A stretch of DNA of 13,506 nucleotides from a bacterium (GCA_919901855.1 CAKKQC010000070.1:1-13506), one strand, 5' to 3'. Positions 5,900-12,332 are shown, numbered from the stretch's first letter. Program-made: numbers and translations. Notes: generated by a model not told the origin, from the sequence alone.

Positions 5900-5901
5900 G
5901 T

Positions 5902-7104
5902 CTACAGCAGTTGCGACAGGAACGTGCGGGCGGAGAGCTTGACCGGGCCCTCCCCCGAGAAACCATCCACCTCCGCGTACGGCGCGGCGACGGCCACCTG
6001 GAAGGCATGCCTCGCCCCGGTCATCTTCTGGAAGTAGGGCAGGGCGGGATTCAGGTTGTCGTCGCCCCGTTTGGCCTCGACGAGGAACCAAGGCGACCCG
6101 TCCCTGACCACGACGAAGTCCACCTCGTGGTGCTGCTTGTCGCGCAGGTAGTGGAGGCCGAACTCCCCCAGCCCGAGGTCGGTCCAGCCCTCGACCGCCT
6201 TGAGGAGATGGCACGCCACGAAAGTCTCCGCGCGTGCTCCCGGGTCCCGGATCCCCGACCAGTCGCGCAGGTACCACCGGGGCTCCTTGAGGAGCGATCG
6301 GGCGATCCGCCGGTGCCACGGCCTCAGCAGAAAGCCGTGATGAAGGGCCACCAGGGTCTGCACCCATCGGCGGATCGTGTCCACGGACGAATTCACCGAC
6401 TCGGCGATGTTGCTATACACCAGGCTGGCGGCCGACCGGGCCTCCAGCAGGCTCGCCACCGCCCCGATCTGCGACAGCTCCTGGACGTTCGTGAAATCCC
6501 GGAGGTCTTCCCGCAGGAGCTGGGTTCGCCGGACGTGATGCCACTGCCGGGTGAAGGCGGCCTGCCGTGTCACGAACGGCTCGGGGTAGCCGCCGTGCTC
6601 CCACAGCGCCCGGAACTCCGCCTCGGGCACCCGGACCGGGGACCGCACGGGCACGCGCGGCACCTCCTGCCGGGCGATCTCCCCCACGCTGAACGGATGC
6701 ATGCGGTAGGGAAAGTACCGCCCCATCATGCTGTCGCCCCCCCGCCGGTAGACGTCCAGCCGGGAACTCCCGGTCACGATCACGCGCACCCGCGCCTCGT
6801 AGGTGTCGAAGAACCCCTTGAGGAAGGTCTTCCACTTCTTCCATTTGTGCGGCTCGTCCAGCACGACCACGGGCCGCTTCCGCCCCGCCCCCAACTGGCC
6901 AACCCGGGCGGCCAGCGAAGCCGGACCGGCCATGATCACCCGCCGGTCATCCTGGTTGTCGATGCTCAGGTAGGCGTCCCCGAGCCGGCGGCACGTCGTC
7001 GTCTTGCCGACCTGTCGCGGCCCCGGCACGAAGAGCATCTGCCGGCGGCCGGCCAGGTGCCGGGCGAAGATCGCCTCGTACATCCGGGGGTACACCTTCG
7101 CCAT
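5902..7104 (-). CDS. AAA_14/DUF4143 ATP-binding protein (ATPase 2, twin of ATPase 3)
   Basis: A 400-residue AAA_14-DUF4143 ATPase. Walker A is GPRQVGKT (28-35), Walker B VVVLDE (79-84) and the sensor VTGSSRLD (110-117). The C-terminal PD-(D/E)XK-like domain has EVDF (327-330), VRDGSPWFLVEAK (333-345) and a final SQLL. The ATG at 7104 is preferred over 7122 because the twin has no start at the equivalent of 7122 and begins MAK at the same place, and because the -10 box would overlap the longer start. About 42 of 400 residues differ from ATPase 3 by eye, clustered at 40-76 (between Walker A and B) and 360-390; residues 85-325 are nearly invariant. No ribosome-binding site is visible; a -10 box six bases from the ATG suggests a leaderless mRNA. 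Role unknown; self-regulated accessory module is an inference. Confidence 0.9.
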   Translation of the reverse strand: MAKVYPRMYEAIFARHLAGRRQMLFVPGPRQVGKTTTCRRLGDAYLSIDNQDDRRVIMAGPASLAARVGQLGAGRKRPVVVLDEPHKWKKWKTFLKGFFDTYEARVRVIVTGSSRLDVYRRGGDSMMGRYFPYRMHPFSVGEIARQEVPRVPVRSPVRVPEAEFRALWEHGGYPEPFVTRQAAFTRQWHHVRRTQLLREDLRDFTNVQELSQIGAVASLLEARSAASLVYSNIAESVNSSVDTIRRWVQTLVALHHGFLLRPWHRRIARSLLKEPRWYLRDWSGIRDPGARAETFVACHLLKAVEGWTDLGLGEFGLHYLRDKQHHEVDFVVVRDGSPWFLVEAKRGDDNLNPALPYFQKMTGARHAFQVAVAAPYAEVDGFSGEGPVKLSARTFLSQLL

Positions 7105-7110
7105 ATGACC

Positions 7111-7140
7111 AATATACGACATATCGTAAAACGGTCACAA
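7111..7140 (-). promoter_or_regulatory. Promoter and palindrome of ATPase 2
   Basis: -10 TATATT (7111-7116) is six bases from the ATG at 7104. Upstream is a -35-like TTGTGA (7135-7140, 18-base spacer) or GTGACC (7133-7138, 16-base spacer, aligned with the twin). The inverted repeat TACGA-CATA-TCGTA (7115-7128) sits between the boxes and overlaps the -10. Confidence 0.6.
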
Positions 7141-7160
7141 ACCCCCTCCGGAGCCGTCCG

Positions 7161-7193
7161 CCTCTCCCTCCCCCTCTTCCCCTCCCCCGCGCC
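7161..7193 (-). repeat. G-quadruplex-capable tract, copy 2
   Basis: The minus strand has G5-A-G4-AAGA-G5-A-G3, a canonical G-quadruplex motif. The 33 bases match 3656-3693 except for that copy's five extra bases. It lies 57 bases upstream of the ATPase 2 start, in the same position relative to a near-leaderless promoter as copy 1. Confidence 0.75.
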
Positions 7194-7224
7194 GGCAGGG
7201 GCCGGGTCGCCGGGTCTCCGGCCC

Positions 7225-7247
7225 GGGAGGAGGGGGTCGAAGTCAGC
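7225..7247. repeat. GGAGGAGGGGGYCGAAGTCAGC repeat, copy at 7225
   Basis: A 23-base element, GGGAGGAGGGGG followed by TCGAAGTCAGC, recurs at 10981-11003 and 11052-11074; shorter relatives with CCGAAGTC are at ~3752 and ~9538. It follows a GC-rich hairpin region (7190-7224). The remaining gap 7248-7313 holds a 7-bp palindrome CAGCAGG-T-CCTGCTG (7284-7298). Nothing convincing is seen in 7374-7525. Confidence 0.6.
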
Positions 7248-7313
7248 TTCGTAAGCCGACAGGCGGCGTCAGTGGCTTCCGGTCAGCAGGTCCTGCTGCG
7301 CCCGACGACGCGA

Positions 7314-7373
7314 GGAGTTGCGTCGGTCGCTCCTGCGGACGGTAGCAACTCCGGGGGTCCGTCCTCGGACCCC
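7314..7373. repeat. Two-hairpin intergenic element, copy 2
   Basis: Hairpin 1 is GGAGTTGC (7314-7321) paired with GCAACTCC (7345-7352) around a 23-base loop. Hairpin 2 is GGGGTCCG (7354-7361), TCCT, CGGACCCC (7366-7373). Order and core match 4107-4153, with compensatory differences in both stems. Confidence 0.65.
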
Positions 7374-7525
7374 GCATCGCGGCTCGGGCGCACGTCAGCA
7401 GTTGGTAAGTGATCCAGCATGCCCAGGCAGAAGCCGCAATGGCGAACGAACGGTGACGAGACCCCCGACAGGACCCGGGCCGGTTTCCCCGCCGACGAGG
7501 TCCCTGACCGCCGCCGCTCATGCGG

Positions 7526-7553
7526 CCCTGAGCGAACCTTGTGAGTCGAAGGG
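7526..7553. repeat. CCCTGAGCGA...TCGAAGGG intergenic repeat, copy 2
   Basis: CCCTGAGCGAACC followed by TTGTGAGTCGAAGGG, related to 3709-3738. It ends one base before the stop of the 56-codon ORF, so it may mark the right-hand end of the AbiE module 3 transfer unit. Confidence 0.45.
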
Positions 7554-7724
7554 CTACTTCTTCGGCATCCCTGCCGGCCGGGGCCAGTTCTCGATCCCCA
7601 CCAATCTCTGCGGCCCCCCTCCATATACGAGCACGATTTCCGGCGGCGAGAGCCCCTCCGCGGCCTCCTCCGGCTCCGGCGCCACCCCGATCACGTCCTC
7701 CGGCCGGCTCCGCGCCGCCATCAT
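7554..7724 (-). CDS. Small protein of unknown function coupled to AbiEii copy 3
   Basis: A 56-residue ORF whose ATG at 7724 overlaps the AbiEii stop by four bases (ATGA, 7721-7724), so it should be translated by reinitiation. It has an acidic middle (APEPEEAAEGLSPPEI), a short hydrophobic stretch (IVLVYGGG), then RLVGIENWPRPAGMPKK and a TAG. There is no signal peptide or membrane helix, and I do not recognise a family. The VGIENWPRPAG end recurs as VGVEDWPRPTG before 5840 and, on the plus strand, as GNRNWPRSAG near 9650, so this tail belongs to something dispersed in the island. It could be a third component of the TA operon, or the 3' end of another gene captured behind AbiEii; the tight overlap favours the first. 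Confidence 0.5.
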   Translation of the reverse strand: MMAARSRPEDVIGVAPEPEEAAEGLSPPEIVLVYGGGPQRLVGIENWPRPAGMPKK

Positions 7725-8596
7725 GGGTGCCGGTCCAGCATCGAGGAGATCAGCGGGCGTAGCTCCCCGAGAACCCTGTCGCAGGCCGGAAGGTCGCTGA
7801 CCAACGGCCCAAGCCATTCGTCCCAGCTCTTCCGCACTCCCGCGAGCATAGCCTCGGCGAAGAAACTCTCCGGCCCCGAGAACGTGACGCCCCGGACCGC
7901 GCACTTCGCCCGCAGAAGGGCCGGGAAGCCCGCGGGATCCAGTCGGTCCCGGTACGCCCCGAGGATGCGCCAGAGATCGTAGTAGTCGCGGGCGCGGGAG
8001 CGGACCCAGCCGCGGCGCTCGAGCGCCCGCTGGTGCTGGAGGATCGCCCGGAGCTTCTCCGCCACGATCTCGTCCAGCGCGTAGACGGACACCTGGACAT
8101 CGAACGGTTCCCCGTATTCGTGAAGCACGGCCCGGCGTGCCGGCCGCATGATCACGGGCTCGTCCCTGGAGACCTCGACCATGACGTGCGCCTGTGGCCG
8201 TCCCTGCCAGGGGAATTGCGCCCGGATATCGAAAGCTTCCTGCCCCCCGGGATGGGGATCCCGCTCGACGTGCCGCTCGCACACGATCTCGACCGGCGCC
8301 CACGGATCGAGGAGTCCGACGGCCCTCGTGCAGACCTCCTCCATGGCCGCTTCCATCCCCGCGCCGGACGGCACGGCGCCGACTCCCGTGAAGTCCAGGT
8401 CCTCCGAGAACCGGTAATCGCCGAACCAGCACTTCTTGAGGGCCGTCCCGCCCTTGAACACGAGCGATTCGCGCAGGGCGGCGACCTCCTGGATCCCGGC
8501 CAGAATCCACGACAGGAGGTAGTCGCGCTCGATGATCTCCCAGGGCAGGCCCGTCTTCCTCCGGGCCTCCTCGAGCCGGCTCCTCAGCGGCTTCAC
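7721..8596 (-). CDS. abiEii: AbiEii family nucleotidyltransferase toxin (copy 3)
   Basis: A 291-residue DUF1814/AbiEii toxin with all motifs: FKGGTALKK at 47-55, FSEDLDF at 63-69 (metal-binding D-x-D), LDEIVAEKLRAIL at 174-186 with the catalytic-region lysine, and RARDYYDLW at 201-209. It is only distantly similar to copy 2 (which has SNDIDL and GRDLYDL) and belongs to a different subgroup, so the two AbiE operons were probably acquired separately rather than duplicated. The start is GTG at 8596, four bases before the AbiEi stop ends (GTGA overlap, 8593-8596). It should be neutralised by the AbiEi encoded just upstream. The stop overlaps the 56-codon ORF. Confidence 0.92.
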   Translation of the reverse strand: MKPLRSRLEEARRKTGLPWEIIERDYLLSWILAGIQEVAALRESLVFKGGTALKKCWFGDYRFSEDLDFTGVGAVPSGAGMEAAMEEVCTRAVGLLDPWAPVEIVCERHVERDPHPGGQEAFDIRAQFPWQGRPQAHVMVEVSRDEPVIMRPARRAVLHEYGEPFDVQVSVYALDEIVAEKLRAILQHQRALERRGWVRSRARDYYDLWRILGAYRDRLDPAGFPALLRAKCAVRGVTFSGPESFFAEAMLAGVRKSWDEWLGPLVSDLPACDRVLGELRPLISSMLDRHP

Positions 8597-9402
8597 GGTC
8601 GCCCCGGCTCCGGCGCGTTCACCTGGATCATCCAGCCCGGAACGATGGGGCCACGGCGCGGCCCGGTGGGATCCAGCAGGCGAGTGCCCTTGACCGGCAT
8701 CCTCCGCAGGGCTGCCAGCCGGGCCTGGGCCACCCCACGCCGTTCGAGAATCCAGCCGAGCCGCTTCGCGACGGCGGCATCCAGCTTGAGGGCATACCCA
8801 ACGGCTCGGTCCACGTCGAGCATGGCGCCGCGAACCTCGAACGCATGGAGCACCTCGGCGAAATCACCGCAGTAGTCCGGGGCCATCAGCCCGTCCAAAA
8901 GGGTCCGTTCCGGGTCCGTGATCCCGACCCGCGCCTCGTTCACCCACACCTGCTGGATACCGAAGAAGCGGCCTGGCCGGACCTGGACGAACTGGTAGGG
9001 CGTCGAACCCACCCGGTACCACCCCTGCCGGCCCCGGCGGCGAACGCGGGGCACGGAGCGGGCACTGGTCAGCACGAACACCCGTCGCGGTATCTGTTCG
9101 GTCAGCCCGTGGTGGCTCATCGCCGACCAGTGGCTGATGGCGGCCGGACTCACCAGCGCCATCGCGATCTCGAACTCGTGAAGCGGGGTCGTCCCGGGCA
9201 TCGCACCCGAGACCCCGTAAACTCCGTTCTTGATCCGGACGATCCACCCTGATCGGACCAGGTGGTGAAGAGCCTGCCGCAGGTAACCGGACGACAGCCG
9301 CACGGCCGGGGCAAGCCTCCGGGCGTCCGCCGCCGTGAAGACACGCCGCCCTTCCTCCGCCAGCTTCCTGACCAGCTTCACGCCCCCGGCACTGTCGACC
9401 AT
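8593..9402 (-). CDS. abiEi: AbiEi family antitoxin / autorepressor (copy 3)
   Basis: A 269-residue AbiEi protein. Residues 1-65 are the winged helix (VFTAADARRLAPAVRLSSGY...WIVRIKNGVYGV). The antitoxin part shows AISHWSAMSHHGLTEQIPRR at 88-107 and ITDPERTLLDGL at 161-172, the same signature type as copy 1. The ATG at 9402 is the natural start: it lies eight bases after a -10 box and no in-frame start is closer to a ribosome-binding site. A 13-bp inverted repeat with one mismatch covers the promoter, the arrangement known for autorepressing AbiEi proteins. It is first in a three-gene operon (AbiEi, AbiEii, 56-codon ORF), each junction overlapping by four bases. Confidence 0.92.
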   Translation of the reverse strand: MVDSAGGVKLVRKLAEEGRRVFTAADARRLAPAVRLSSGYLRQALHHLVRSGWIVRIKNGVYGVSGAMPGTTPLHEFEIAMALVSPAAISHWSAMSHHGLTEQIPRRVFVLTSARSVPRVRRRGRQGWYRVGSTPYQFVQVRPGRFFGIQQVWVNEARVGITDPERTLLDGLMAPDYCGDFAEVLHAFEVRGAMLDVDRAVGYALKLDAAVAKRLGWILERRGVAQARLAALRRMPVKGTRLLDPTGPRRGPIVPGWMIQVNAPEPGRP

Positions 9403-9410
9403 GATTAGAG

Positions 9411-9451
9411 ATATTATGGCGATTGTTCGACGTTGTCAAACTATCGCCATA
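9411..9451 (-). promoter_or_regulatory. Promoter and operator of AbiE operon 3
   Basis: On the minus strand: -35 TTGACA (9434-9439, full consensus), 17-base spacer, -10 TAATAT (9411-9416), then eight bases to the ATG. The inverted repeat TATGGCGATTGTT (9415-9427) against AACTATCGCCATA (9439-9451) pairs at 12 of 13 positions; its core ATGGCGAT/ATCGCCAT is perfect. Half-sites ~24 bases apart suit cooperative binding of AbiEi. Confidence 0.75.
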
Positions 9452-9537
9452 TCTATTTATGTGCGCATCATCTCGGCACCCCGCGGTTCTTGCCTGGTTA
9501 GTGCAGGACCTTCGCGAGGCGGGCGGCCAGTAGGTTG

Positions 9538-9588
9538 CCGAAGTCCGCTTCTCAGGGACCCGCCGTTTCGGCGTCAGCCGAAACGGCG
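9538..9588. repeat. CCGAAGTC repeat and 12-bp hairpin in the 9452-9704 gap
   Basis: A CCGAAGTC...CTCAGGGAC segment (related to 10993-11013) is followed by a perfect hairpin CGCCGTTTCGGC (9561-9572), GTCA, GCCGAAACGGCG (9577-9588). No T-run follows, so it is not a classic terminator. A plus-strand GNRNWPRSAG-like reading occurs near 9650. No gene is visible elsewhere in this gap. Confidence 0.55.
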
Positions 9589-9704
9589 AGGCATCGCTTC
9601 GGACGCCCGGTGGCATGGGGAACGGGGGCGCGGGAGGAGGTCAGTGGTAATCGCAATTGGCCTCGCTCAGCCGGCGCCCCCGAGCGCCCCGGGACCCCGG
9701 AATC

Positions 9705-10907
9705 CTACAGCAGTTGCGAAAGGAACGTGCGGGCGGACACCTTGACCGGATCCTCCCGGGAGAAGCAATCCGCATCCGCGAACGGCGCGTCGATGGCCAC
9801 CTGAAAGGCGTGCCGCGCCCCGGTCTTCCCCTGGAAATACGGGAGCGAGGGATTCAGGTTGTCGTCGCTCCGTTTGACCTCCACGAGGAACCACGGCGAT
9901 CCGTCCCTGACGACGAGAAAGTCCACCTCGTGGTGCTGCTTGTCGCGCAGGTAGTGGAGTGCGAACTCCCCCATCCCCAGGTCGGTCCAGCCCTCGACCG
10001 CCTTGAGGAGGTGGCATGCCACGAAGGTCTCCGCGCGCGCCCCCGGGTCCCGGATCCCGGACCAGTCGCGCAGGTACCACCGGGGCTCCTTGAGGAGCGA
10101 CCGGGCGATCTTCCGGTGCCACGGCCTCAGCAGGAAGCCGTGATGCAGGGCCACGAGCGTCTGCACCCATCGGCGGATCGTGTCCACGGAGGCGTTCACC
10201 GACTCGGCGAGGTTGCTATATACCAGGCTGGCGGCCGACCGGGCCTCCAGCAGGCTGGCCACCGCGCCGATCTGTGACAACTCCTGCACATTCGTGAAAT
10301 CCCGCAGGTCTTCCCGCAGGAGCTGGGATCTCCGGACATGATGCCACTGCCGCGTGAAGGCGGCCTGCCGTTTCACGAACGGCTCGGGGTAGCCGCCGTG
10401 CTCCCAGAGGGCCCTGAACTCCGCCTCGGGCACCCGGACCGGCGGGCGCACGGAGACGCGCGGCACCTCTTGCCGGGCGATCTCGCCCACGCTGAACGGA
10501 TGCATGCGGTAGGGGAAGTATCGCCCCATCATGCTATCGCCCCCCCGCCGGTAGACGTCCAGCCGGGAACTCCCGGTCACGATCACGCGCACCCGCGCCT
10601 CGTAGGTGTCGAAGAACCCCTTGAGGAAGGCCTTCCACTTCTTCCACTTGTGCAGTTCGTCCAGCACGACCACCGGACGCGGCTTCCCCTTTCCCGCGCG
10701 GGCTACCCGGGCCGCCAGCGAAGCCGGGCCGGCCATGATCGCCTTCCGTTCGTCCATGTTGTCGATATTGAGGTAGGCGTCGCCGAGTCCCCGGCAGGTC
10801 GTCGTCTTGCCGACCTGCCGCGGCCCCGGCACAAACAGCATCTGCCGGTTGCGTGCCAAGTGCCGGGCAAAGATCGCCTCGTATACCCGGGGGTACAACT
10901 TCGCCAT
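9705..10907 (-). CDS. AAA_14/DUF4143 ATP-binding protein (ATPase 3, twin of ATPase 2)
   Basis: A 400-residue ATPase with the same domain layout and the same length as the 5902-7104 copy: Walker A GPRQVGKT (28-35), Walker B VVVLDE (79-84), sensor VTGSSRLD (110-117), EVDF (327-330) and VRDGSPWFLVEVK (333-345), here with the standard E-V-K. About 90% identical by eye to ATPase 2. The two are separated by the unrelated AbiE operon 3, and DNA similarity starts at the promoter and stops at the TAG, so the duplicated unit is promoter plus gene. The start at 10907 follows a -10 box by six bases; there is no ribosome-binding site. The plus-strand remnant at 3810-4067 belongs to the same subfamily. Function unknown; a C-terminal nuclease-like role is possible but unproven. 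Confidence 0.9.
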   Translation of the reverse strand: MAKLYPRVYEAIFARHLARNRQMLFVPGPRQVGKTTTCRGLGDAYLNIDNMDERKAIMAGPASLAARVARAGKGKPRPVVVLDELHKWKKWKAFLKGFFDTYEARVRVIVTGSSRLDVYRRGGDSMMGRYFPYRMHPFSVGEIARQEVPRVSVRPPVRVPEAEFRALWEHGGYPEPFVKRQAAFTRQWHHVRRSQLLREDLRDFTNVQELSQIGAVASLLEARSAASLVYSNLAESVNASVDTIRRWVQTLVALHHGFLLRPWHRKIARSLLKEPRWYLRDWSGIRDPGARAETFVACHLLKAVEGWTDLGMGEFALHYLRDKQHHEVDFLVVRDGSPWFLVEVKRSDDNLNPSLPYFQGKTGARHAFQVAIDAPFADADCFSREDPVKVSARTFLSQLL

Positions 10908-10913
10908 ATGACC

Positions 10914-10941
10914 AATATACGATGGGTCGTAAAACAGTCAA
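10914..10941 (-). promoter_or_regulatory. Promoter and palindrome of ATPase 3
   Basis: -35 TTGACT (10936-10941), 16-base spacer, -10 TATATT (10914-10919), six bases to the ATG. The inverted repeat TACGA-TGGG-TCGTA (10918-10931) keeps both arms of the ATPase 2 palindrome while all four spacer bases differ. Confidence 0.65.
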
Positions 10942-10955
10942 GCCCCCCCATCCTG

Positions 10956-11003
10956 CCCCCGGCGTGGGAGCCGGGGGTGCGGGAGGAGGAGGCCGAAGTC
11001 AGT
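10956..11003. repeat. Hairpin plus GGAGGAGG...CGAAGTCAG repeat (copy at 10981)
   Basis: An 8-bp hairpin CCCCCGGC (10956-10963), GTGGGA, GCCGGGGG (10970-10977) is followed directly by the 23-base repeat at 10981-11003 (GGGAGGAGGAGG, CCGAAGTCAGT). The order hairpin then repeat matches the region before 7225. Confidence 0.6.
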
Positions 11004-11051
11004 CCTCAGGGACGGGTGGTAGTGGCCGAACTCGTCGGAACGGGTGAGTGC

Positions 11052-11101
11052 GGGAGGAGGGGGCCGAAGTCAGCGGAGTTGCGAGGTCCCCGAGCAACTC
11101 C
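11052..11101. repeat. GGAGGAGGGGGCCGAAGTCAGC repeat plus GGAGTTGC hairpin
   Basis: The repeat occupies 11052-11074 and abuts a hairpin GGAGTTGC (11075-11082), 11-base loop, GCAACTCC (11094-11101). The stem is identical to hairpin 1 of the element at 7314. It lies just beyond the 3' end of ATPase 4 (11130). No T-run is present. Confidence 0.6.
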
Positions 11102-11129
11102 TGGGCGATGCTGCCTCGAAGCGCCCGGC

Positions 11130-12332
11130 CTACCCGAACCAGCCCGCGGGCGGCGCGAGCAGGAACTCCTCGAGCGGAATCCCGCCGCCGCCCACCACCA
11201 GTGTCCGGACCGGCTTGTGCTCCCGGGCGAAGGCCGTCAACCCGGACAGGCGTCCGGCCTTCAGCCCGCCCTTGACCTCGATCGCCACGGTGTCCTTCCC
11301 GCGCCGGATCACGAAATCCACTTCCGACTTGCCCTCGCGCCAGTAGAAGACTTCGAAGGGCCCGGTCCGTGCCGCGTTCAGGAGGTGGGCGCCCACCGCG
11401 GACTCCACGAGCCGTCCCCACCGGTCCGGGTCCCCGCGCACCGCCTCGAAGTTCCCCGCCGACGTGGCCGTCATCGCCGCCGTGTTCAGCACCTGGAGCT
11501 TGGGAATGGACCCGCGCTGGCGGACCCGGGAGCCCGAGAACCGCTCCAGCCCCGCCGCCATCCCCGCCCCTTCCAGCAGGCGCAGGTAGCCGGCGAGGAC
11601 ATCCGTGTTCCCCGCATCCCGGAGCTGGCCGAGCATCTTCTGGTACGACAGGACCTGGCCCGAGTAGTCGCAGGCGAGGTGGAACAACTGCCGCAACAGG
11701 GCGGGCTTCTCCACCCTGGCCATGAGCTGGATGTCGCGCGAGATCGACGGCTCGATGATCGAGTCCAGGACGTACCGCGCCCAGCGCTCCCGGTCGCCGA
11801 TCAGGCTCACGGCCCCCGGATATCCACCGTAGTACACGTACCGGTCGGCATCCCAACCGAAGGCGGCCTGCATCTCCGCCAGGGACCAGTGCGTCACCGG
11901 AATCCGCTCGAACCGGCCAGCCAGGCTCTCCTCCGTGCCATGACGGACAAGCAGGGACGACGAGCCCAGGAGGACGACCCGCAGGGGGCATCCCGACACC
12001 GCGTCCTCGTCCCATAGCCGCTTGACCGTCTCCGACCACCCCGGGATCTTCTGGGCCTCGTCCAGCACGAAGACGCCACCCCGACCCACCGCCTTCCCGC
12101 GGGCGATCTCCCACTCGTGACTGAGCCACTCCCGGTCCCGAAGCAGCGGCTCGTCCGCGGTCGCATAGTGCGACGGCATCGAAAAGTCCGCCAGCACCTG
12201 TCTGGCCACCGTGGTCTTCCCCGTCTGCCGGGGTCCGGCTAGAACCTGAATGAACCTTCGGGGCTCCCTCAGGCGACCAATCAGGACTGCGAATACGGGC
12301 CTCTTGAAAGTGTTTTCCAGCGTTTCCGCCAT
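11130..12332 (-). CDS. AAA_14/DUF4143 ATP-binding protein (ATPase 4)
   Basis: A 400-residue AAA_14-DUF4143 ATPase of a subfamily different from ATPases 1-3. Walker A is AGPRQTGKT (32-40), Walker B VFVLDEAQKI (87-96) and the sensor LLGSSSLL (121-128). YYGGYPGA at 167-174 is the family's linker motif; GKSEVDFVI at 334-342 and VAIEVKGG at 349-356 give a complete E..D..E-V-K PD-(D/E)XK-like set. Unlike ATPases 1-3 it has a proper ribosome-binding site, AAGGAG (12340-12345), seven bases before the ATG at 12332. A 29-codon leader ORF ends directly against this ATG, and alternating inverted repeats surround the ribosome-binding site, so control at translation is likely. It is downstream of ATPase 5 on the same strand with a 188-base gap. 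Confidence 0.9.
   Translation of the reverse strand: MAETLENTFKRPVFAVLIGRLREPRRFIQVLAGPRQTGKTTVARQVLADFSMPSHYATADEPLLRDREWLSHEWEIARGKAVGRGGVFVLDEAQKIPGWSETVKRLWDEDAVSGCPLRVVLLGSSSLLVRHGTEESLAGRFERIPVTHWSLAEMQAAFGWDADRYVYYGGYPGAVSLIGDRERWARYVLDSIIEPSISRDIQLMARVEKPALLRQLFHLACDYSGQVLSYQKMLGQLRDAGNTDVLAGYLRLLEGAGMAAGLERFSGSRVRQRGSIPKLQVLNTAAMTATSAGNFEAVRGDPDRWGRLVESAVGAHLLNAARTGPFEVFYWREGKSEVDFVIRRGKDTVAIEVKGGLKAGRLSGLTAFAREHKPVRTLVVGGGGIPLEEFLLAPPAGWFG

Noticed and set aside
7105-7122. Six-residue N-terminal extension of ATPase 2 (start at 7122)
   Set aside because: The twin has CCA instead of ATG there and starts at MAK; the extension would cover the -10 box.
5815-7254. A 479-codon open frame on the plus strand
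   Set aside because: It is exactly antisense to ATPase 2, which has full Walker and EVDF motifs. The plus frame is proline/histidine-rich and matches nothing; it stays open because of GC bias.
7243-7624. Overlapping minus-strand frames in the hairpin-rich gap, one with a hydrophobic stretch
   Set aside because: They run through the repeats, have no start signal and end in the repeat element; nothing resembles a known protein.
9561-9588. 12-bp hairpin as a Rho-independent terminator
   Set aside because: No T-run on either strand after the stem, and it is not placed just behind a gene end; listed only as a hairpin.
10338-12017. A 559-codon open frame on the plus strand
   Set aside because: It runs antisense across ATPase 3 and ATPase 4 and the gap between them, with no ribosome-binding site or domain; composition-driven shadow.
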